From Brevibacillus brevis (GTDB lineage: Bacteria > Bacillota > Bacilli > Brevibacillales > Brevibacillaceae), in the NCBI RefSeq assembly GCF_900637055.1, contig NZ_LR134338.1, positions 549,001 through 613,000 on the forward strand: 64,000 bases of DNA. Reading direction: 5' to 3'. Below, in pieces: positions 19,535 to 28,943 of the stretch. The position numbers were made by a program, and so were the translations under genes. The notes under the pieces are model-generated. The model was not told the DNA's origin. It did no database searches and saw nothing but the letters and a program-made list of their open reading frames with translations. Within the stretch, counting starts at the first letter, position 1, and each line of letters begins with the position of its first letter.

Positions 19535-20556
19535 AAAATTTGACCACTTGCTTCTTTACGGATGACGGCACGGTCAAGGCCACGGATCGAGTGAGCATCA
19601 ACGTTGGCAAAGGACAGACGGTGTGCTTGGTAGGGGAATCCGGCAGCGGGAAGAGTGTGACGTCACTTGCGGTCATGCGACTGATTGATTATGCGGGCGG
19701 ATTTATTCAGAGTGGGAACGTCATGTTTCACGGTCAGGATCTGGCGGCAAAGGACTTGGATGAAATGATGCACATTCGCGGAAACAAAATCGCGATGATT
19801 TTCCAAGACCCGATGTCGGCTCTCAATCCGGTGTTTACGGTAGGCGATCAAATTGCGGAGAGCTTGATGCTGCATCAAAATATGAGCCAGCAGGATGCGT
19901 TTAAAAAAGCGATCGAAATGCTTCGCCTGGTTGGGATTCCGGCGCCGGAAGTACGAGTGAAGCAGTATCCGCACGAAATGTCCGGAGGAATGTGCCAGCG
20001 TGTTGTCATCGCGATGGCCTTGGCCTGCAACCCGGAAATGCTGATAGCAGATGAGCCAACTACTGCTCTTGATGTAACGGTTCAAGCGCAAATTTTGGAT
20101 TTGCTCAGACGGCTGCAAAAGGAATTGGGCATGTCGATTTTACTGATCACTCATGACATGGGGGTAGCAGCAGAGATGGCGGATCGTATCGCGGTGATGT
20201 ATGCAGGAACGATTGTGGAGGAGGGAACGGTCGAACGGATCTTTGACGAGCCCCGGCATCCTTACACGATTGGCTTGCTGCAGTCCATTCCCGGATTTGA
20301 AGGGGAGCGCGGTGGTGAACTGTACACGATCCAGGGCACCATCCCGAGCATTACCCAATTGCCGACGGGCTGCCGTTTTCACCCGCGTTGTCCGCATGCG
20401 ATTGACAAATGCCGAAAAGAGGAACCCATCTTGCGCGAGGTGGTTACGGGACAACAAGTGGCTTGCTGGTTGAACGAAGATGTCAGCAATCACTTCAGAA
20501 GAAATCAGCGTGCCAATTCAGTCGCTGGAAGCAAAGCAGAGGTGAACCCCCAATGA
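19510..20556 (+). CDS. oppD: Oligopeptide ABC transporter ATPase OppD
   Basis: A 348-residue ATP-binding subunit. Walker A is GESGSGKS (about residues 43-50), the signature is [15 protein letters not shown], Walker B is [14 protein letters not shown] and the H-loop is LITHDMG. The C-terminal oligopeptide-transporter extension includes CRFHPRCP, whose cysteines resemble the iron-sulfur-type motif of Opp/Dpp ATPases. The start is GTG 19510 with AAGGAGG 8 bases before it, inside the end of oppC. The tail overlaps oppF by four bases. Confidence 0.93.
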   Translation: MERNILEIKNLTTCFFTDDGTVKATDRVSINVGKGQTVCLVGESGSGKSVTSLAVMRLIDYAGGFIQSGNVMFHGQDLAAKDLDEMMHIRGNKIAMIFQDPMSALNPVFTVGDQIAESLMLHQNMSQQDAFKKAIEMLRLVGIPAPEVRVKQYPHEMSGGMCQRVVIAMALACNPEMLIADEPTTALDVTVQAQILDLLRRLQKELGMSILLITHDMGVAAEMADRIAVMYAGTIVEEGTVERIFDEPRHPYTIGLLQSIPGFEGERGGELYTIQGTIPSITQLPTGCRFHPRCPHAIDKCRKEEPILREVVTGQQVACWLNEDVSNHFRRNQRANSVAGSKAEVNPQ

Positions 20557-21527
20557 ACCGGGAATATTTGATCGAAGCAAAAGATATCAAAAAGTATTTT
20601 CCGATTAAGGCAGGCTTGTTGAGTCGTGTCGTCGGTCATGTAAAAGCGGTAGATGATGTATCATTCGGAATTCGGCCAGGGGAGACATTTGGGCTCGTAG
20701 GAGAATCCGGCTGCGGGAAGTCGACGCTGGGGCGTGTCGTGCTGAATTTGCAAAGGGCGACGAGTGGAGAAGTCTTGTTTGATGGAACCAATATTCATCA
20801 AGTGAACAGACAAGAGAATTTGAAGCTGAGACGGGATATGCAGATTATATTCCAAGACCCGTTTGGTTCGTTGAATCCACGATTTTTGGTTAGTGATACT
20901 ATTGGAGAGCCGTTACGGGTTCATCTGCGTGCGTCTGCAAAGGAAATAGATGATCGCGTAGTCGAGCTGATGAGTCTGGTGGGACTTGATCCTTCGAGGC
21001 GGAATCGGTACCCGCATGAGTTTTCCGGGGGACAGCGGCAACGGATCGGTATTGCGCGGTCGATTGCACTCTCACCACGGTTTATTGTGGCGGATGAAGC
21101 TGTTTCTGCGCTGGATGTGTCCGTACAGTCACAGGTTTTGAACCTGATGATGAAATTACAAAAAGAGATGGGGCTGACCTATCTATTTATCGCGCATGGT
21201 CTGAATGTGGTACGCCATATTTCTGATCGGGTAGGCGTGATGTACTTGGGGAAAATGGTGGAGATTGCACGAACGGATGACTTGTTTGCACAGCCACTGC
21301 ATCCGTATACGGCGGCATTGTTGTCGGCGATTCCGAAGCCTACTCCGCATAGGCGACAAGAGCGGATCGTCCTGCAAGGGGATGTACCATCTCCGGCTAA
21401 TCCGCCGTCAGGTTGTCGTTTTCATCCTCGTTGTCCAATGGCGCAGGAGAGATGCAGCAAGGAGATTCCCGAGCTTATAGAGGTTGGACAGGATCGGCAG
21501 GTCGCGTGTCATTTCCCTTTAGCATAG
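20553..21527 (+). CDS. oppF: Oligopeptide ABC transporter ATPase OppF
   Basis: A 324-residue ATPase with Walker [10 protein letters not shown], signature [14 protein letters not shown], Walker [14 protein letters not shown] and the C-terminal [14 protein letters not shown] and CRFHPRCP elements. The start is ATG 20553, overlapping oppD as ATGA. An earlier in-frame ATG at 20409 lies within oppD and adds unrelated residues. Two details differ from the usual text: DEAVSALD instead of DEPVSALD, and IAHGLNVV instead of the common SHDLSVV after Walker B. The H-loop histidine itself is kept, so the protein should still hydrolyse ATP. Confidence 0.93.
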   Translation: MNREYLIEAKDIKKYFPIKAGLLSRVVGHVKAVDDVSFGIRPGETFGLVGESGCGKSTLGRVVLNLQRATSGEVLFDGTNIHQVNRQENLKLRRDMQIIFQDPFGSLNPRFLVSDTIGEPLRVHLRASAKEIDDRVVELMSLVGLDPSRRNRYPHEFSGGQRQRIGIARSIALSPRFIVADEAVSALDVSVQSQVLNLMMKLQKEMGLTYLFIAHGLNVVRHISDRVGVMYLGKMVEIARTDDLFAQPLHPYTAALLSAIPKPTPHRRQERIVLQGDVPSPANPPSGCRFHPRCPMAQERCSKEIPELIEVGQDRQVACHFPLA

Positions 21528-21539
21528 AGACAGAGAGAG

Positions 21540-21570
21540 AGCCACCTATGATGGGTGGCTTCTTCTCTTC
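21540..21570 (+). terminator. Terminator of the opp operon
   Basis: A 7-bp stem, AGCCACC (21540-21546) with GGTGGCT (21554-21560), followed by a TC-rich run. Confidence 0.75.
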
Positions 21571-21787
21571 TCAAAATAACTCGATAACGGTAATACTGAC
21601 ATATTGCCGCCACGAGGTTACATTGTTCAAATGTATTAGTATTTTCTGTATATATTTTTGAAAAAAATCCATATAATGGTATACAAAAGCGGATTCGTTT
21701 TGGTACATATCAATCAGTGTTGCCGGATTGTATAGGAATGGGGGATATCTCCACTGTGTCTATAGTAGGCTATGAACGGGAGGGTGC

Positions 21788-22873
21788 ATGGTGCAACATA
21801 AAGGGAAATGGATAATCACCATTGCGATGGCAGTATGTCTGATTGTGGTCTTTGGTTTTGGCAATCAACAAACAATGGCGACTGCGCCAACCAAAAAGCC
21901 AGTGATAAATGTCTTGGGCAGCGATCCAGTCAATATCAATTCAGATCGAAGCTTTGTCACCGTGCAAGGAGAGTGGATTTTTTATAACAACGATGGCTTA
22001 TACAAAATCAAAAAGGATGGAAGCTCTCTTCAAAAGTTGAGCAGTGATTGGGCCGATAATTTGAATGTTGTAGGTGACTGGATTTACTATACGCGCAATA
22101 AGCCTATGAAAGAAATCTATCAGCTAGAGATGCCCCATTTCGATATCAATGATACGTATGAAGATGTGACGGAGCTCATGAAAATCAAGACAGACGGCAG
22201 TTCGAAAACAGTCATCAAAAGTGGAAGCCTTGCGGAAGGGGATCGCAATAACGTATATAGATTGTATGTAGTGGGAGATATCATCTACTACGCAGATGGT
22301 TATGGTCCTTTGTACAGGATGGACACGAACGGCAAAAATCAAAAGAAGCTGCTTGATCAGTTTGAGGAATTTTATTTCTATCAGGATTGGATTTTCTACA
22401 CCAATGAGAGTCGTCAACTATACAAAATGAAGCGGAATGGAACGCAGAAAAAGGTCGTAAGCAAAGACACAGGGCTGACCCTTGTCGGTCTGTCTGGTGA
22501 TTTCATTTACTACACAAAATGGGTCAACGATAAGGGAGTCGTCGATGTTTACAAAATCGGACTAACGGATGGAAAGACTGCTCTCGTCAAGAAAGGATTG
22601 CCTCCAGCAGAGAATCCGATCATTATTGCTGGGAAGTATCTATACTACATCTCAGAAATAAAAGGGGTACACACGGTAGGCCGAATGAATATGACGGACG
22701 GCAAGACAACCCCGCTGTATCCATTAGGCAGCAATTCCAATCAATCGATAAACATCGGGGGAGAGTTCATCTTTTTTTACGAATATCAAGCTTCCGATCA
22801 TGAAAAAAAAGATGTATTCAAAGTGAAAATGGGCGAAAACAAAGTAGAGAAGGTAACCTCAAAGGCGAAATAA
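21788..22873 (+). CDS. Secreted DUF5050-type beta-propeller protein
   Basis: A 361-residue exported protein with an N-terminal signal segment (KWIITIAMAVCLIVVFGFG) and no lipobox cysteine. The body repeats a unit of about 45-50 residues of the form GDWIYY..N...LYKIKTDG, the pattern of DUF5050 and prolow-density-lipoprotein-receptor-like propeller proteins in Bacillota. I count about six such units. Function is unknown; such proteins are usually attached to or released from the cell wall. The start has GGGAGG upstream. A TATAAT box at 21672-21677 may belong to its promoter, but no convincing -35 sits at the right distance. The gene stands alone and ends in its own terminator. Confidence 0.8.
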   Translation: MVQHKGKWIITIAMAVCLIVVFGFGNQQTMATAPTKKPVINVLGSDPVNINSDRSFVTVQGEWIFYNNDGLYKIKKDGSSLQKLSSDWADNLNVVGDWIYYTRNKPMKEIYQLEMPHFDINDTYEDVTELMKIKTDGSSKTVIKSGSLAEGDRNNVYRLYVVGDIIYYADGYGPLYRMDTNGKNQKKLLDQFEEFYFYQDWIFYTNESRQLYKMKRNGTQKKVVSKDTGLTLVGLSGDFIYYTKWVNDKGVVDVYKIGLTDGKTALVKKGLPPAENPIIIAGKYLYYISEIKGVHTVGRMNMTDGKTTPLYPLGSNSNQSINIGGEFIFFYEYQASDHEKKDVFKVKMGENKVEKVTSKAK

Positions 22874-22877
22874 GGAT

Positions 22878-22908
22878 AAGAGCCACCCCTAGATGGGTGG
22901 CTCTATTG
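22878..22908 (+). terminator. Terminator between convergent genes
   Basis: A 10-bp stem, AGAGCCACCC (22878-22887) with GGGTGGCTCT (22894-22903), and loop CTAGAT. It lies between the DUF5050-type gene and the minus-strand gene remnant, so it may act both ways. Confidence 0.75.
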
Positions 22909-22915
22909 TTATGGG

Positions 22916-23540
22916 CTATTTCCTCGGGGCATGAAGCTGACTTCTTTTTCTTTCCCACTTCTTGTATATGAGCACGGAGCCAAAGAAGAAAGTCGAAGCG
23001 ATGAGCGCACTCACGGGCAGCATGACAATCACCCACGAATCAATCGCAAAGTAGAGCAATGTACCGACTGTCGCTGATATGGTTAACACCAATCCGAGCT
23101 TGAAGGCCATCTTGCCGTTGAACATCGGCTTGTGAAAAGATTCATATACAACGACGAGTATGGGCGGAATAGCTGCTAACTGTGGGTAACCAGCCACCCA
23201 GCATAAACCGATCCAAACGAAAGTCAAAATCAAGAACACGAGCATATACTGATACGGTATCTTCACTTTCTTCTCCAGACCGCCATTCAGTTTGGAGGCG
23301 AGAACGCCGAGCATGATGAGAAAGGAAAAAATGACGACGGAGAGCCACAAAAATTTTAGAAGGCTGCCTGATCCATCCCGGTTCTCGATATACCCAAATG
23401 CCTATCGCCATCGCTGCTATTTCAGGTAGAATGACTTCGGGATCATCGAGTATGGCGGAAGCCGCTACCATGAGCAAGATAAGCGCTATGGCAATGATAT
23501 AGGAAAGAATGGTTTCATTCTTCGATATCACTGAATTCAT
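22916..23540 (-). pseudogene. Frameshifted polytopic membrane protein gene
   Basis: Two overlapping minus-strand frames together form one membrane protein of about 207 residues. The first begins at ATG 23540 behind AAGGAG (MNSVISKNETILSYIIAIALI) and reads sensibly to IRQPSKIFVA near 23340. After that it becomes a basic, non-membrane peptide. The second frame carries the continuation SVVIFSFLIMLGVLASKLNG with four more hydrophobic segments to 22916. One missing or extra base near 23335-23345 would join them. It could be a real inactivation or a sequencing error. I cannot name the family. Confidence 0.75.
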
Positions 23541-23765
23541 TCTGACTAACTCCTTTTCGTTTGGATTATCCTTTTTTGTTGCAAGGAATGTGGAAGGTTA
23601 TTGTGTCAATGGGTGCAACATTGTTTGTAACAAAACCGTCACTAACAGTGGAAAAGCAGCACCCAGAAGAGGGGTCTAAACAAAATCAGAACGGCATAAG
23701 GTATGGGGTATTGCCTAGAAGGCTGAAGGTCATGATGATCATTTCGTGTTTGATAGAGGTGAAAA

Positions 23766-23972
23766 ATGGGCAGACCAATAAAGGAGCGTTTCGTTACGAA
23801 GTACACCCAGTATACCGATAGGGGGAATTCGCAATTGTTGAGTTCATTTAAACCGCTAAAGAGAATCGAAGAAAACAGCAAGATTGTACAGCAGACGATA
23901 CAGTACATAGGTAATCAAAAAGTCAGTACGATTACGATAGAGACGCCTAAAAAACTACCTAAATGTAGGTAG
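23766..23972 (+). CDS. Small hypothetical protein, 68 aa
   Basis: A short basic protein (MGRPIKERFVTKYTQYTD...) with a GAGGTG ribosome site 7 bases before ATG 23766. It has no membrane segment and no motif that I recognise. The last codons and the TAG stop lie inside the following terminator stem, which is unusual but occurs in small genes. Evidence for expression is the ribosome site and terminator only. Confidence 0.45.
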   Translation: MGRPIKERFVTKYTQYTDRGNSQLLSSFKPLKRIEENSKIVQQTIQYIGNQKVSTITIETPKKLPKCR

Positions 23973-23978
23973 TTTTTT
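23950..23978 (+). terminator. Strong terminator overlapping a small ORF stop
   Basis: A 12-bp stem, AAAAACTACCTA (23950-23961) with TAGGTAGTTTTT (23966-23977), loop AATG and a T-run. It contains the stop codon of the 68-residue ORF. Confidence 0.8.
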
Positions 23979-24045
23979 CCTATTTGTAGAATCGAAATAA
24001 AATGTTAAAATAATGTAAAACTTTACCAGAAGGAGAGGTTTACAG

Positions 24046-24876
24046 GTGCTAAAGAATCTTGTACAGAGCAATGTAAAAATTGTTTTTTCTGTTCTTGGCA
24101 TCTTGTTCGTTCTGGTCTCATGGCTCGTATTTGAATTGTTAAAAGGTTTGCTGCCAGATTTGATAGCAGTCATACATAAGTGGATGTTTCAACCGATCGA
24201 ATGGCTGTTTATCCTAGCACCGCCACCTGAGGAAAACAAACTAGCTTCATTAGGCTCTGTTCTAGGTTTGTCTATCTTGTATTCCGCCATTTTGGCAGGA
24301 ATGGTATTCATCGTTTTGTTCATCTGCAACAAGATTAGAGGGAACGATATCGAGTTTCAGATGGAAGTGAAATATTGTGAGAAAGAATTGGCCAATGCGA
24401 TTTACAGTTTGGATGGAAGTGGTCAATCATCAGCTATTATTAATGCGAATGCGATCACGTTTATGAAGGCATTTGAAATGGAAGTAAAGACGATTTATGG
24501 ATTGAAGCCGGACGAGCTATGCTGTTATTGGATCGTACCTACGAATAATGACAAGCAGTTTGAAGTGTTTTACTTAACCGAGTTGAAAGATTTTGAAACA
24601 GTACGTACGCTGCTACTGTCTTCCATGCTTCAAGAGGATTGTAGAATTGCCGATAAACAAGTAAAGGGACGCATTCAAAACACGGATATTGAACAATTTG
24701 CGATTGTAAAAAATTTTGGAAAGTTCAGGCTTGGATTCGCGGTCGCTGTTTACAAGAATGACACATTTACTCCCGAAAATATGCAGGAGTTCGAGCGGTT
24801 GACTACGTATATGTTATTATTAGGATTTGTTACCAAGTTTGTGAATAAGGTCAAAACCTTAAAGAGAGCTAGTTAG
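24046..24876 (+). CDS. Two-helix membrane protein with a soluble C-terminal domain
   Basis: A 276-residue protein of unknown function. Two membrane segments lie at about residues 11-35 and 70-95, and the rest (about 100-276) is soluble. The soluble part, with INANAITFMKAFEMEVK and a final FERLTTYMLLLGFVTKF, has the look of a GAF-like sensor or effector domain, but this is only a shape impression. The start is GTG 24046 with AAGGAG about 11 bases upstream. It precedes a 60-residue gene by 12 bases and probably forms a two-gene operon with it. Confidence 0.7.
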   Translation: MLKNLVQSNVKIVFSVLGILFVLVSWLVFELLKGLLPDLIAVIHKWMFQPIEWLFILAPPPEENKLASLGSVLGLSILYSAILAGMVFIVLFICNKIRGNDIEFQMEVKYCEKELANAIYSLDGSGQSSAIINANAITFMKAFEMEVKTIYGLKPDELCCYWIVPTNNDKQFEVFYLTELKDFETVRTLLLSSMLQEDCRIADKQVKGRIQNTDIEQFAIVKNFGKFRLGFAVAVYKNDTFTPENMQEFERLTTYMLLLGFVTKFVNKVKTLKRAS

Positions 24877-24888
24877 GAGTGGGATACG

Positions 24889-25071
24889 ATGAAATTAGCT
24901 GAGTTCTTCGCGAAAAGAGGCAACGAAACTGCTGTTTACTCGAAAAATCTCTCTTCCAAGAAGAAGATTCCCAACAGCAAATTTACTCCTGGCTTCGCTA
25001 GCTTGAAACAGATTGTAGATGAGCATAGTCCGAATGAGCGGCATGATAATAAAGTGGTTGGAGGAAAATGA
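24889..25071 (+). CDS. Small basic hypothetical protein, 60 aa
   Basis: A 60-residue protein (MKLAEFFAKRG...) 12 bases after the preceding membrane protein gene, with a TAGGAGTGGG ribosome site. It is Lys/Ser/Asn-rich with no membrane segment or known motif. The stop is followed at once by a terminator, which supports a genuine two-gene transcript. It may be a partner of the upstream protein. Confidence 0.55.
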   Translation: MKLAEFFAKRGNETAVYSKNLSSKKKIPNSKFTPGFASLKQIVDEHSPNERHDNKVVGGK

Positions 25072-25098
25072 CACTGCCTGTGAGCAGTGTTATTTTTT
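25071..25098 (+). terminator. Terminator of the two-gene operon
   Basis: A 7-bp stem, ACACTGC (25071-25077) with GCAGTGT (25084-25090), then TATTTTTTG. Confidence 0.75.
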
Positions 25099-25124
25099 GT
25101 TTCGGGGTACTTGGGATAGAGGAG

Positions 25125-25152
25125 AAGCCACCTGCTGAGGGTGGCTTTAGTT
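25125..25152 (-). terminator. Hairpin at the 3' end of the minus-strand MFS gene
   Basis: An 8-bp stem, AAGCCACC (25125-25132) with GGTGGCTT (25140-25147), overlapping the MFS stop codon. The T-run is better on the plus strand (TTTAGTTTT), so it may act on both strands. Confidence 0.55.
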
Positions 25153-26442
25153 TTGGGAGATCTCTACACTGTGTTTGCTCTTCCTGTGGGACCATATCAG
25201 GACAGGGACCAACAACAGCGATAAAGCGCCTCCGGCAAGGGAAAGTGTTGCGTAGCTGGCATTGGCGACGACCATACCAGACAGGGCTCCACCGGATGCA
25301 CCAGCCAAGGCAATCAAGACATCAACCGTTCCCTGCGTTTTCGCACGAGTGGCGGGCTGCGTTGCATCCACGATGAGCGCTGTGCCGCTGATTAATCCAA
25401 AATTCCAGCCCAGTCCGAGCAGCACAAGAGCGGTAATGAGTAGCGGCATCGAATCGGCTGGCGCAAAAGCAGCAAGCAGGCTGGCCGCAAGCAGTATGAC
25501 ACCTGAAGCATAGGCCATTGTGGAGCGACCGATCTTGTCAACGAGTACCCCCGTCAAGAGCGAGGGAAGGTACATCGCACCGATATGAAAACCGATGACG
25601 ATACCTACTTCAGAGAGACCATGTCCGTGGTGCTTCATATGTACAGGCGTCATCGTCATAATGGCAACCATGACAATCTGCGTCAAAATCATGACGGTGG
25701 CTCCCACGATGATTCCCCGGTTGTTGCTTGCAAGCTGATTCTCATTTAGACAGGATGACGAGTTCTGATCCACCTGCTGCGCTTCGGCGATTGCTTTCGA
25801 AACGATGAACGGGTCCGGGCGAAGCAACACCCAAAATACGAGACCAGCGAGGATAAAGGCTGCCGCACCCAAGATGAAAGGACCAGCCAGTGCGGGGACA
25901 CCGATGGATGTAGCGAATCGTCCCATGACTTCCACCAGGTTTGGTCCTGCAACGGCCCCGAATGTAGTGGAGACCATGGCAATACTCACGGCAGTCGCTC
26001 GCTGTTTAGGCTTTGCCAAGTCTGTGCCTGCATAGCGGGCCTGCAGGTTAGTAGCGGTGCCAGCCCCATACAAAATTAAGGAAGCAAACAGAAGGACAAT
26101 ACTGTTTGCGACGGCTGCGATAACCACCCCAATTGCGCCAATACCTCCGGCCAAGAATCCGCTAGCGAGTCCCAAACGGCGTCCAAAGCGTTGAGAGAGT
26201 CGACCCACCAGCAAGGCAGCGACAGCAGAGCCAAGCGTGAGCAATGCGGAAGGGATACCTGCGAGACTTTCCGAACCGAGCATATCCTGAGCGAGGAGAG
26301 CCCCTACGGTGACACCTGCCGCAAGTCCTGCACCGCCGAAAATTTGTGAGATGACTACAATCCAGAGCGTTCGTTTGTATAGTCTTTGCTGTTTATCTGG
26401 GGAGTCGATGTAGTTTTGTAAATATTCAGGTTTGAGTGACAT
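25147..26442 (-). CDS. MFS transporter, multidrug-type
   Basis: A 431-residue transporter with about 12 membrane helices. The loop motif GRLSQRFGRRLGLASGFLAG follows helix 2, and a long charged loop sits between helices 6 and 7. I chose ATG 26442 (MSLKPEYLQNY), which has AAAGGTGG upstream. The longer frame to 26514 adds residues with no ribosome site. Family members pump drugs or sugars out by proton antiport. The neighbours give no hint of the substrate. Confidence 0.87.
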   Translation of the reverse strand: MSLKPEYLQNYIDSPDKQQRLYKRTLWIVVISQIFGGAGLAAGVTVGALLAQDMLGSESLAGIPSALLTLGSAVAALLVGRLSQRFGRRLGLASGFLAGGIGAIGVVIAAVANSIVLLFASLILYGAGTATNLQARYAGTDLAKPKQRATAVSIAMVSTTFGAVAGPNLVEVMGRFATSIGVPALAGPFILGAAAFILAGLVFWVLLRPDPFIVSKAIAEAQQVDQNSSSCLNENQLASNNRGIIVGATVMILTQIVMVAIMTMTPVHMKHHGHGLSEVGIVIGFHIGAMYLPSLLTGVLVDKIGRSTMAYASGVILLAASLLAAFAPADSMPLLITALVLLGLGWNFGLISGTALIVDATQPATRAKTQGTVDVLIALAGASGGALSGMVVANASYATLSLAGGALSLLLVPVLIWSHRKSKHSVEISQN

Positions 26443-26634
26443 CTGATCCACCTTTCGTGTGGAAATGACTGGGGAATTTGCATTCAGTATAGTATTGGCG
26501 ACGGGTAAACACAAGGAGAATCCTGTTTAGGAAACACTTTGCAAAAGAAAAAACACCGCAGTAGGGAAGACCCTTGGATACACCGAATAGTAGGAGAACA
26601 AGCGAATTTCTCTAGGAGAGCAGGGGAGGTCAAT

Positions 26635-27591
26635 ATGTCTAATCCGCAACAAAACGTTCGAGTTGCTGTTGTTCAAGCTGCTTCTGTCATCATGGATCTT
26701 GAGGCAAGTACGGAAAAGGCTGTTTCACTGACACTGGAAGCAGGAGAAAAAGGAGCGAAAATCGTTGTTTTTCCCGAAGCTTTTATCCCGGCGTATCCGA
26801 GAGGCCTTACTTTTGGGACAAAAGTAGGCAGTCGTTCCCATGAGGGTCGTAAAGACTGGTTTCGTTATTGGGACAATTCCATTGTCGTCCCGAGTGAAGA
26901 GACAGACAAGCTCGGGGAGGCAGCACGCAAAGCTGGCGTGTATCTCGTCATTGGTGTGATCGAGAGAGACAATGAAAACAGCGGCGGCACCTTATATTGT
27001 TCCGTCTTATTTTTTGGACCTGATGGTGAGTTGCTCGGCGTGCATCGCAAGCTGAAGCCGACTGCATCCGAACGGTTGATTTGGGGCGAAGGGGACGGAA
27101 GTACTTTGCCGGTATTTGATACTCCGTACGGTAAGATCGGGGCTCTAATTTGTTGGGAGAATTATATGCCGTTAGCGCGAGCAGCGATGTATGCAAAAGG
27201 CGTTCAAATCTACATCGCACCAACAGCAGACGCGAGGGATGCATGGCAAGCGACTATCCGCCATATCGCACTGGAAGGCAGATGCTTCGTCTTATCGAGC
27301 AATCAGTACGTAACAAAAGATATGTATCCGACTGATTTGGCTTGCTACGACGATCTGGCTTCTTCGCCAGACGAGATGAGCAGAGGTGGAAGTGCGATTG
27401 TGGGGCCGTTGGGTGACTATATCGTCGAGCCTGTTTTTGGTCGGGAGGAGATTCTCTATGCTGATCTGGACATTCGCGATATCGCTTATAGCCAATTCGA
27501 TTTTGATGTCGTTGGACATTACTCGCGACCGGATGTTTTTACGTTGTTGGTGAATGAAGAGAAAAAAGAGAATGTGAAGTGGATGAAGTAA
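26635..27591 (+). CDS. Nitrilase (carbon-nitrogen hydrolase)
   Basis: A 318-residue member of the true nitrilase branch. The catalytic triad is visible: Glu48 in VVFPEAFIPAYPRG, Lys139 in HRKLKPT and Cys173 in LICWENYMPL. Length and the stretch SERLIWGEGDGS fit enzymes that turn nitriles into acids plus ammonia, rather than amidases. ATG 26635 is chosen for its GGGGAGG ribosome site. The in-frame ATG-like start at 26539 lacks one and its extra 32 residues do not fit the family. The gene stands alone, with a possible terminator after it. Confidence 0.92.
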   Translation: MSNPQQNVRVAVVQAASVIMDLEASTEKAVSLTLEAGEKGAKIVVFPEAFIPAYPRGLTFGTKVGSRSHEGRKDWFRYWDNSIVVPSEETDKLGEAARKAGVYLVIGVIERDNENSGGTLYCSVLFFGPDGELLGVHRKLKPTASERLIWGEGDGSTLPVFDTPYGKIGALICWENYMPLARAAMYAKGVQIYIAPTADARDAWQATIRHIALEGRCFVLSSNQYVTKDMYPTDLACYDDLASSPDEMSRGGSAIVGPLGDYIVEPVFGREEILYADLDIRDIAYSQFDFDVVGHYSRPDVFTLLVNEEKKENVKWMK

Positions 27592-27613
27592 GTCCTTTTG
27601 TAAAATGCAGAAG

Positions 27614-27645
27614 ACCTCCATTGCTTGGTAAAAAGCGGTGGAGCT
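27614..27645 (+). terminator. Probable hairpin after the nitrilase gene
   Basis: An imperfect 12-bp stem (27614-27625 with 27634-27645, one mismatch and two G:U pairs). The following CTTACTTAG is a poor T-run. Confidence 0.35.
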
Positions 27646-27739
27646 CTTACTTAGTTTGCTGTAGTGAGGAGAAGTTTGGAAGGAGACCGCCCGAACGTAG
27701 AGAGGATACAGGCGACTGGAAAACATGTGGCAGGGCTTC

Positions 27740-28070
27740 CCCCGACCACAGCTTCCACAAGCAAATCTCTTCTGTACTGCAAATGCATACGCAATCGCTC
27801 TAAATGCGGCAGGAAGTTATCGGAATGCAAAAACTGGGCCGCGATTTTTTGTGGCACCACGCTCAGGCCAAAATCCATTTGTTGGCGGGCATCAGCCAAA
27901 CGTTCGACAACGGAATGAGGCGCCACCATCCAACCGACTCGTAAACCGGATGCAGCAATTTTGGAAAAGGAACCAATATAGACTACGGAGCCAAGCTGAT
28001 CCAATGATTTGAGTGGTAGTGGAGGCTTGCCGTCATAGGAAGTCAGACTGAAAGGATCGTCCTCAAGCTT
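27740..28070 (-). pseudogene. Remnant of a MocR/PdxR-type regulator (aminotransferase domain)
   Basis: About 110 residues resemble the centre of a class I aminotransferase domain as found in GntR-family MocR regulators: LEDDPFSLTSYDGKPPLPLK, then YIGSFSKIAASGLRVGWMVA with the PLP lysine. Both sides degrade into unrelated sequence, with no DNA-binding domain upstream and no C-terminal part. A full MocR protein has about 450-480 residues. This is a decayed gene fragment. Confidence 0.8.
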
Positions 28071-28391
28071 CCAAATGATAATCACAACCTTGCACATATT
28101 CGTTGTTTGTTATATGGGGGAATCCATTTCATCATAACATTGTTAAGAAAAACACATGTGACAAAACCGTTCCAAACTGTTGAACATGGATGGGGAAAAA
28201 AATCATGAATTGGATGGTTCCATTTCCGAATAAGTATGATTAGGTTTCCATCTAGTGGAGATGAATACTCGTGATGAAAATAGATAGATTTTTCTTGCAA
28301 AGAGAAAGGGGGTGTCAATCCGATCGAGAATGAGTAAAGACAGTATATGGGAATAGGGGTAAAGAAGAAGGGAAAAGAGGCGTGATCATCA

Positions 28392-28901
28392 TTGAGTAAT
28401 TTAACGTTACGGTATTTGAAGGTTTTGGTCGTAGCCTTATCCGCAGCATTTGGGACGTCCATTTTCCTAGGGAATCTTATGGACTACCATTCCAATTATC
28501 AATTTGTCCAACATGTTCTGTCCATGGATACCACGTTTGAGGGGAACGCACTTATGTGGCGAGCGATTACTGATCCGACTGCTCACACCATTGCTTATAT
28601 CGGAATCATTATTGCGGAAGGGCTATTCTCACTTTTTGGGTGGATCGCGGCTGGAAATATGCTGCGTAATGTAAAGAAGGATGCAAAAACGTTCAATAAC
28701 TCGAAAACATTCGCATACATCGCTTATATGGTCGCTTTTTGCATCTGGTTTTTCGGATTTGCGATTGTGGGCGCAGAGTGGTTCGCCATGTGGCAATCAC
28801 AAGTATGGAATGGTCAGCAGGTAGCGTTTAATATTACAGAGGTGATGATTGGATTCGTTATCTTGGTTTCCTTGCGAGATCGAGAAATAGCCGATATGTA
28901 A
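28392..28901 (+). CDS. DUF2165-family small membrane protein
   Basis: A 169-residue membrane protein with four hydrophobic segments (about residues 8-28, 66-90, 108-132 and 143-162). The pattern of DUF2165 is recognisable: NLMDYHSNYQFVQHVLSMDTT after helix 1, then RAI near helix 2. The start is probably TTG 28392 with AGAGG about 12 bases upstream; no ATG is available near the first helix. Function is unknown. The 294 bases before it hold no gene that I can support. The stop codon lies next to a strong bidirectional terminator shared with the SDR gene. Confidence 0.8.
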   Translation: MSNLTLRYLKVLVVALSAAFGTSIFLGNLMDYHSNYQFVQHVLSMDTTFEGNALMWRAITDPTAHTIAYIGIIIAEGLFSLFGWIAAGNMLRNVKKDAKTFNNSKTFAYIAYMVAFCIWFFGFAIVGAEWFAMWQSQVWNGQQVAFNITEVMIGFVILVSLRDREIADM

Positions 28902-28943
28902 CATAAAAGCCACGTTCTTTGGAGAGCGTGGCTTTTATGTTAC
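28898..28943. terminator. Perfect 17-bp bidirectional terminator
   Basis: Arms 28898-28914 and 28927-28943 are perfectly complementary, with a 12-base loop and A/T-rich tails both ways. It contains both convergent stop codons (the TAA of the DUF2165 gene at the left edge, the TAA of the SDR gene in the right arm). Confidence 0.85.

Noticed and set aside
21672..21677. TATAAT box before the DUF5050-type gene
   Set aside because: Good -10 box, but no -35 box at 16-18 bases that I could accept, so it is not listed as a promoter.
23561..23821. 86-residue plus-strand ORF
   Set aside because: No ribosome site, overlaps the better supported ORF at 23766 and looks like random coding.
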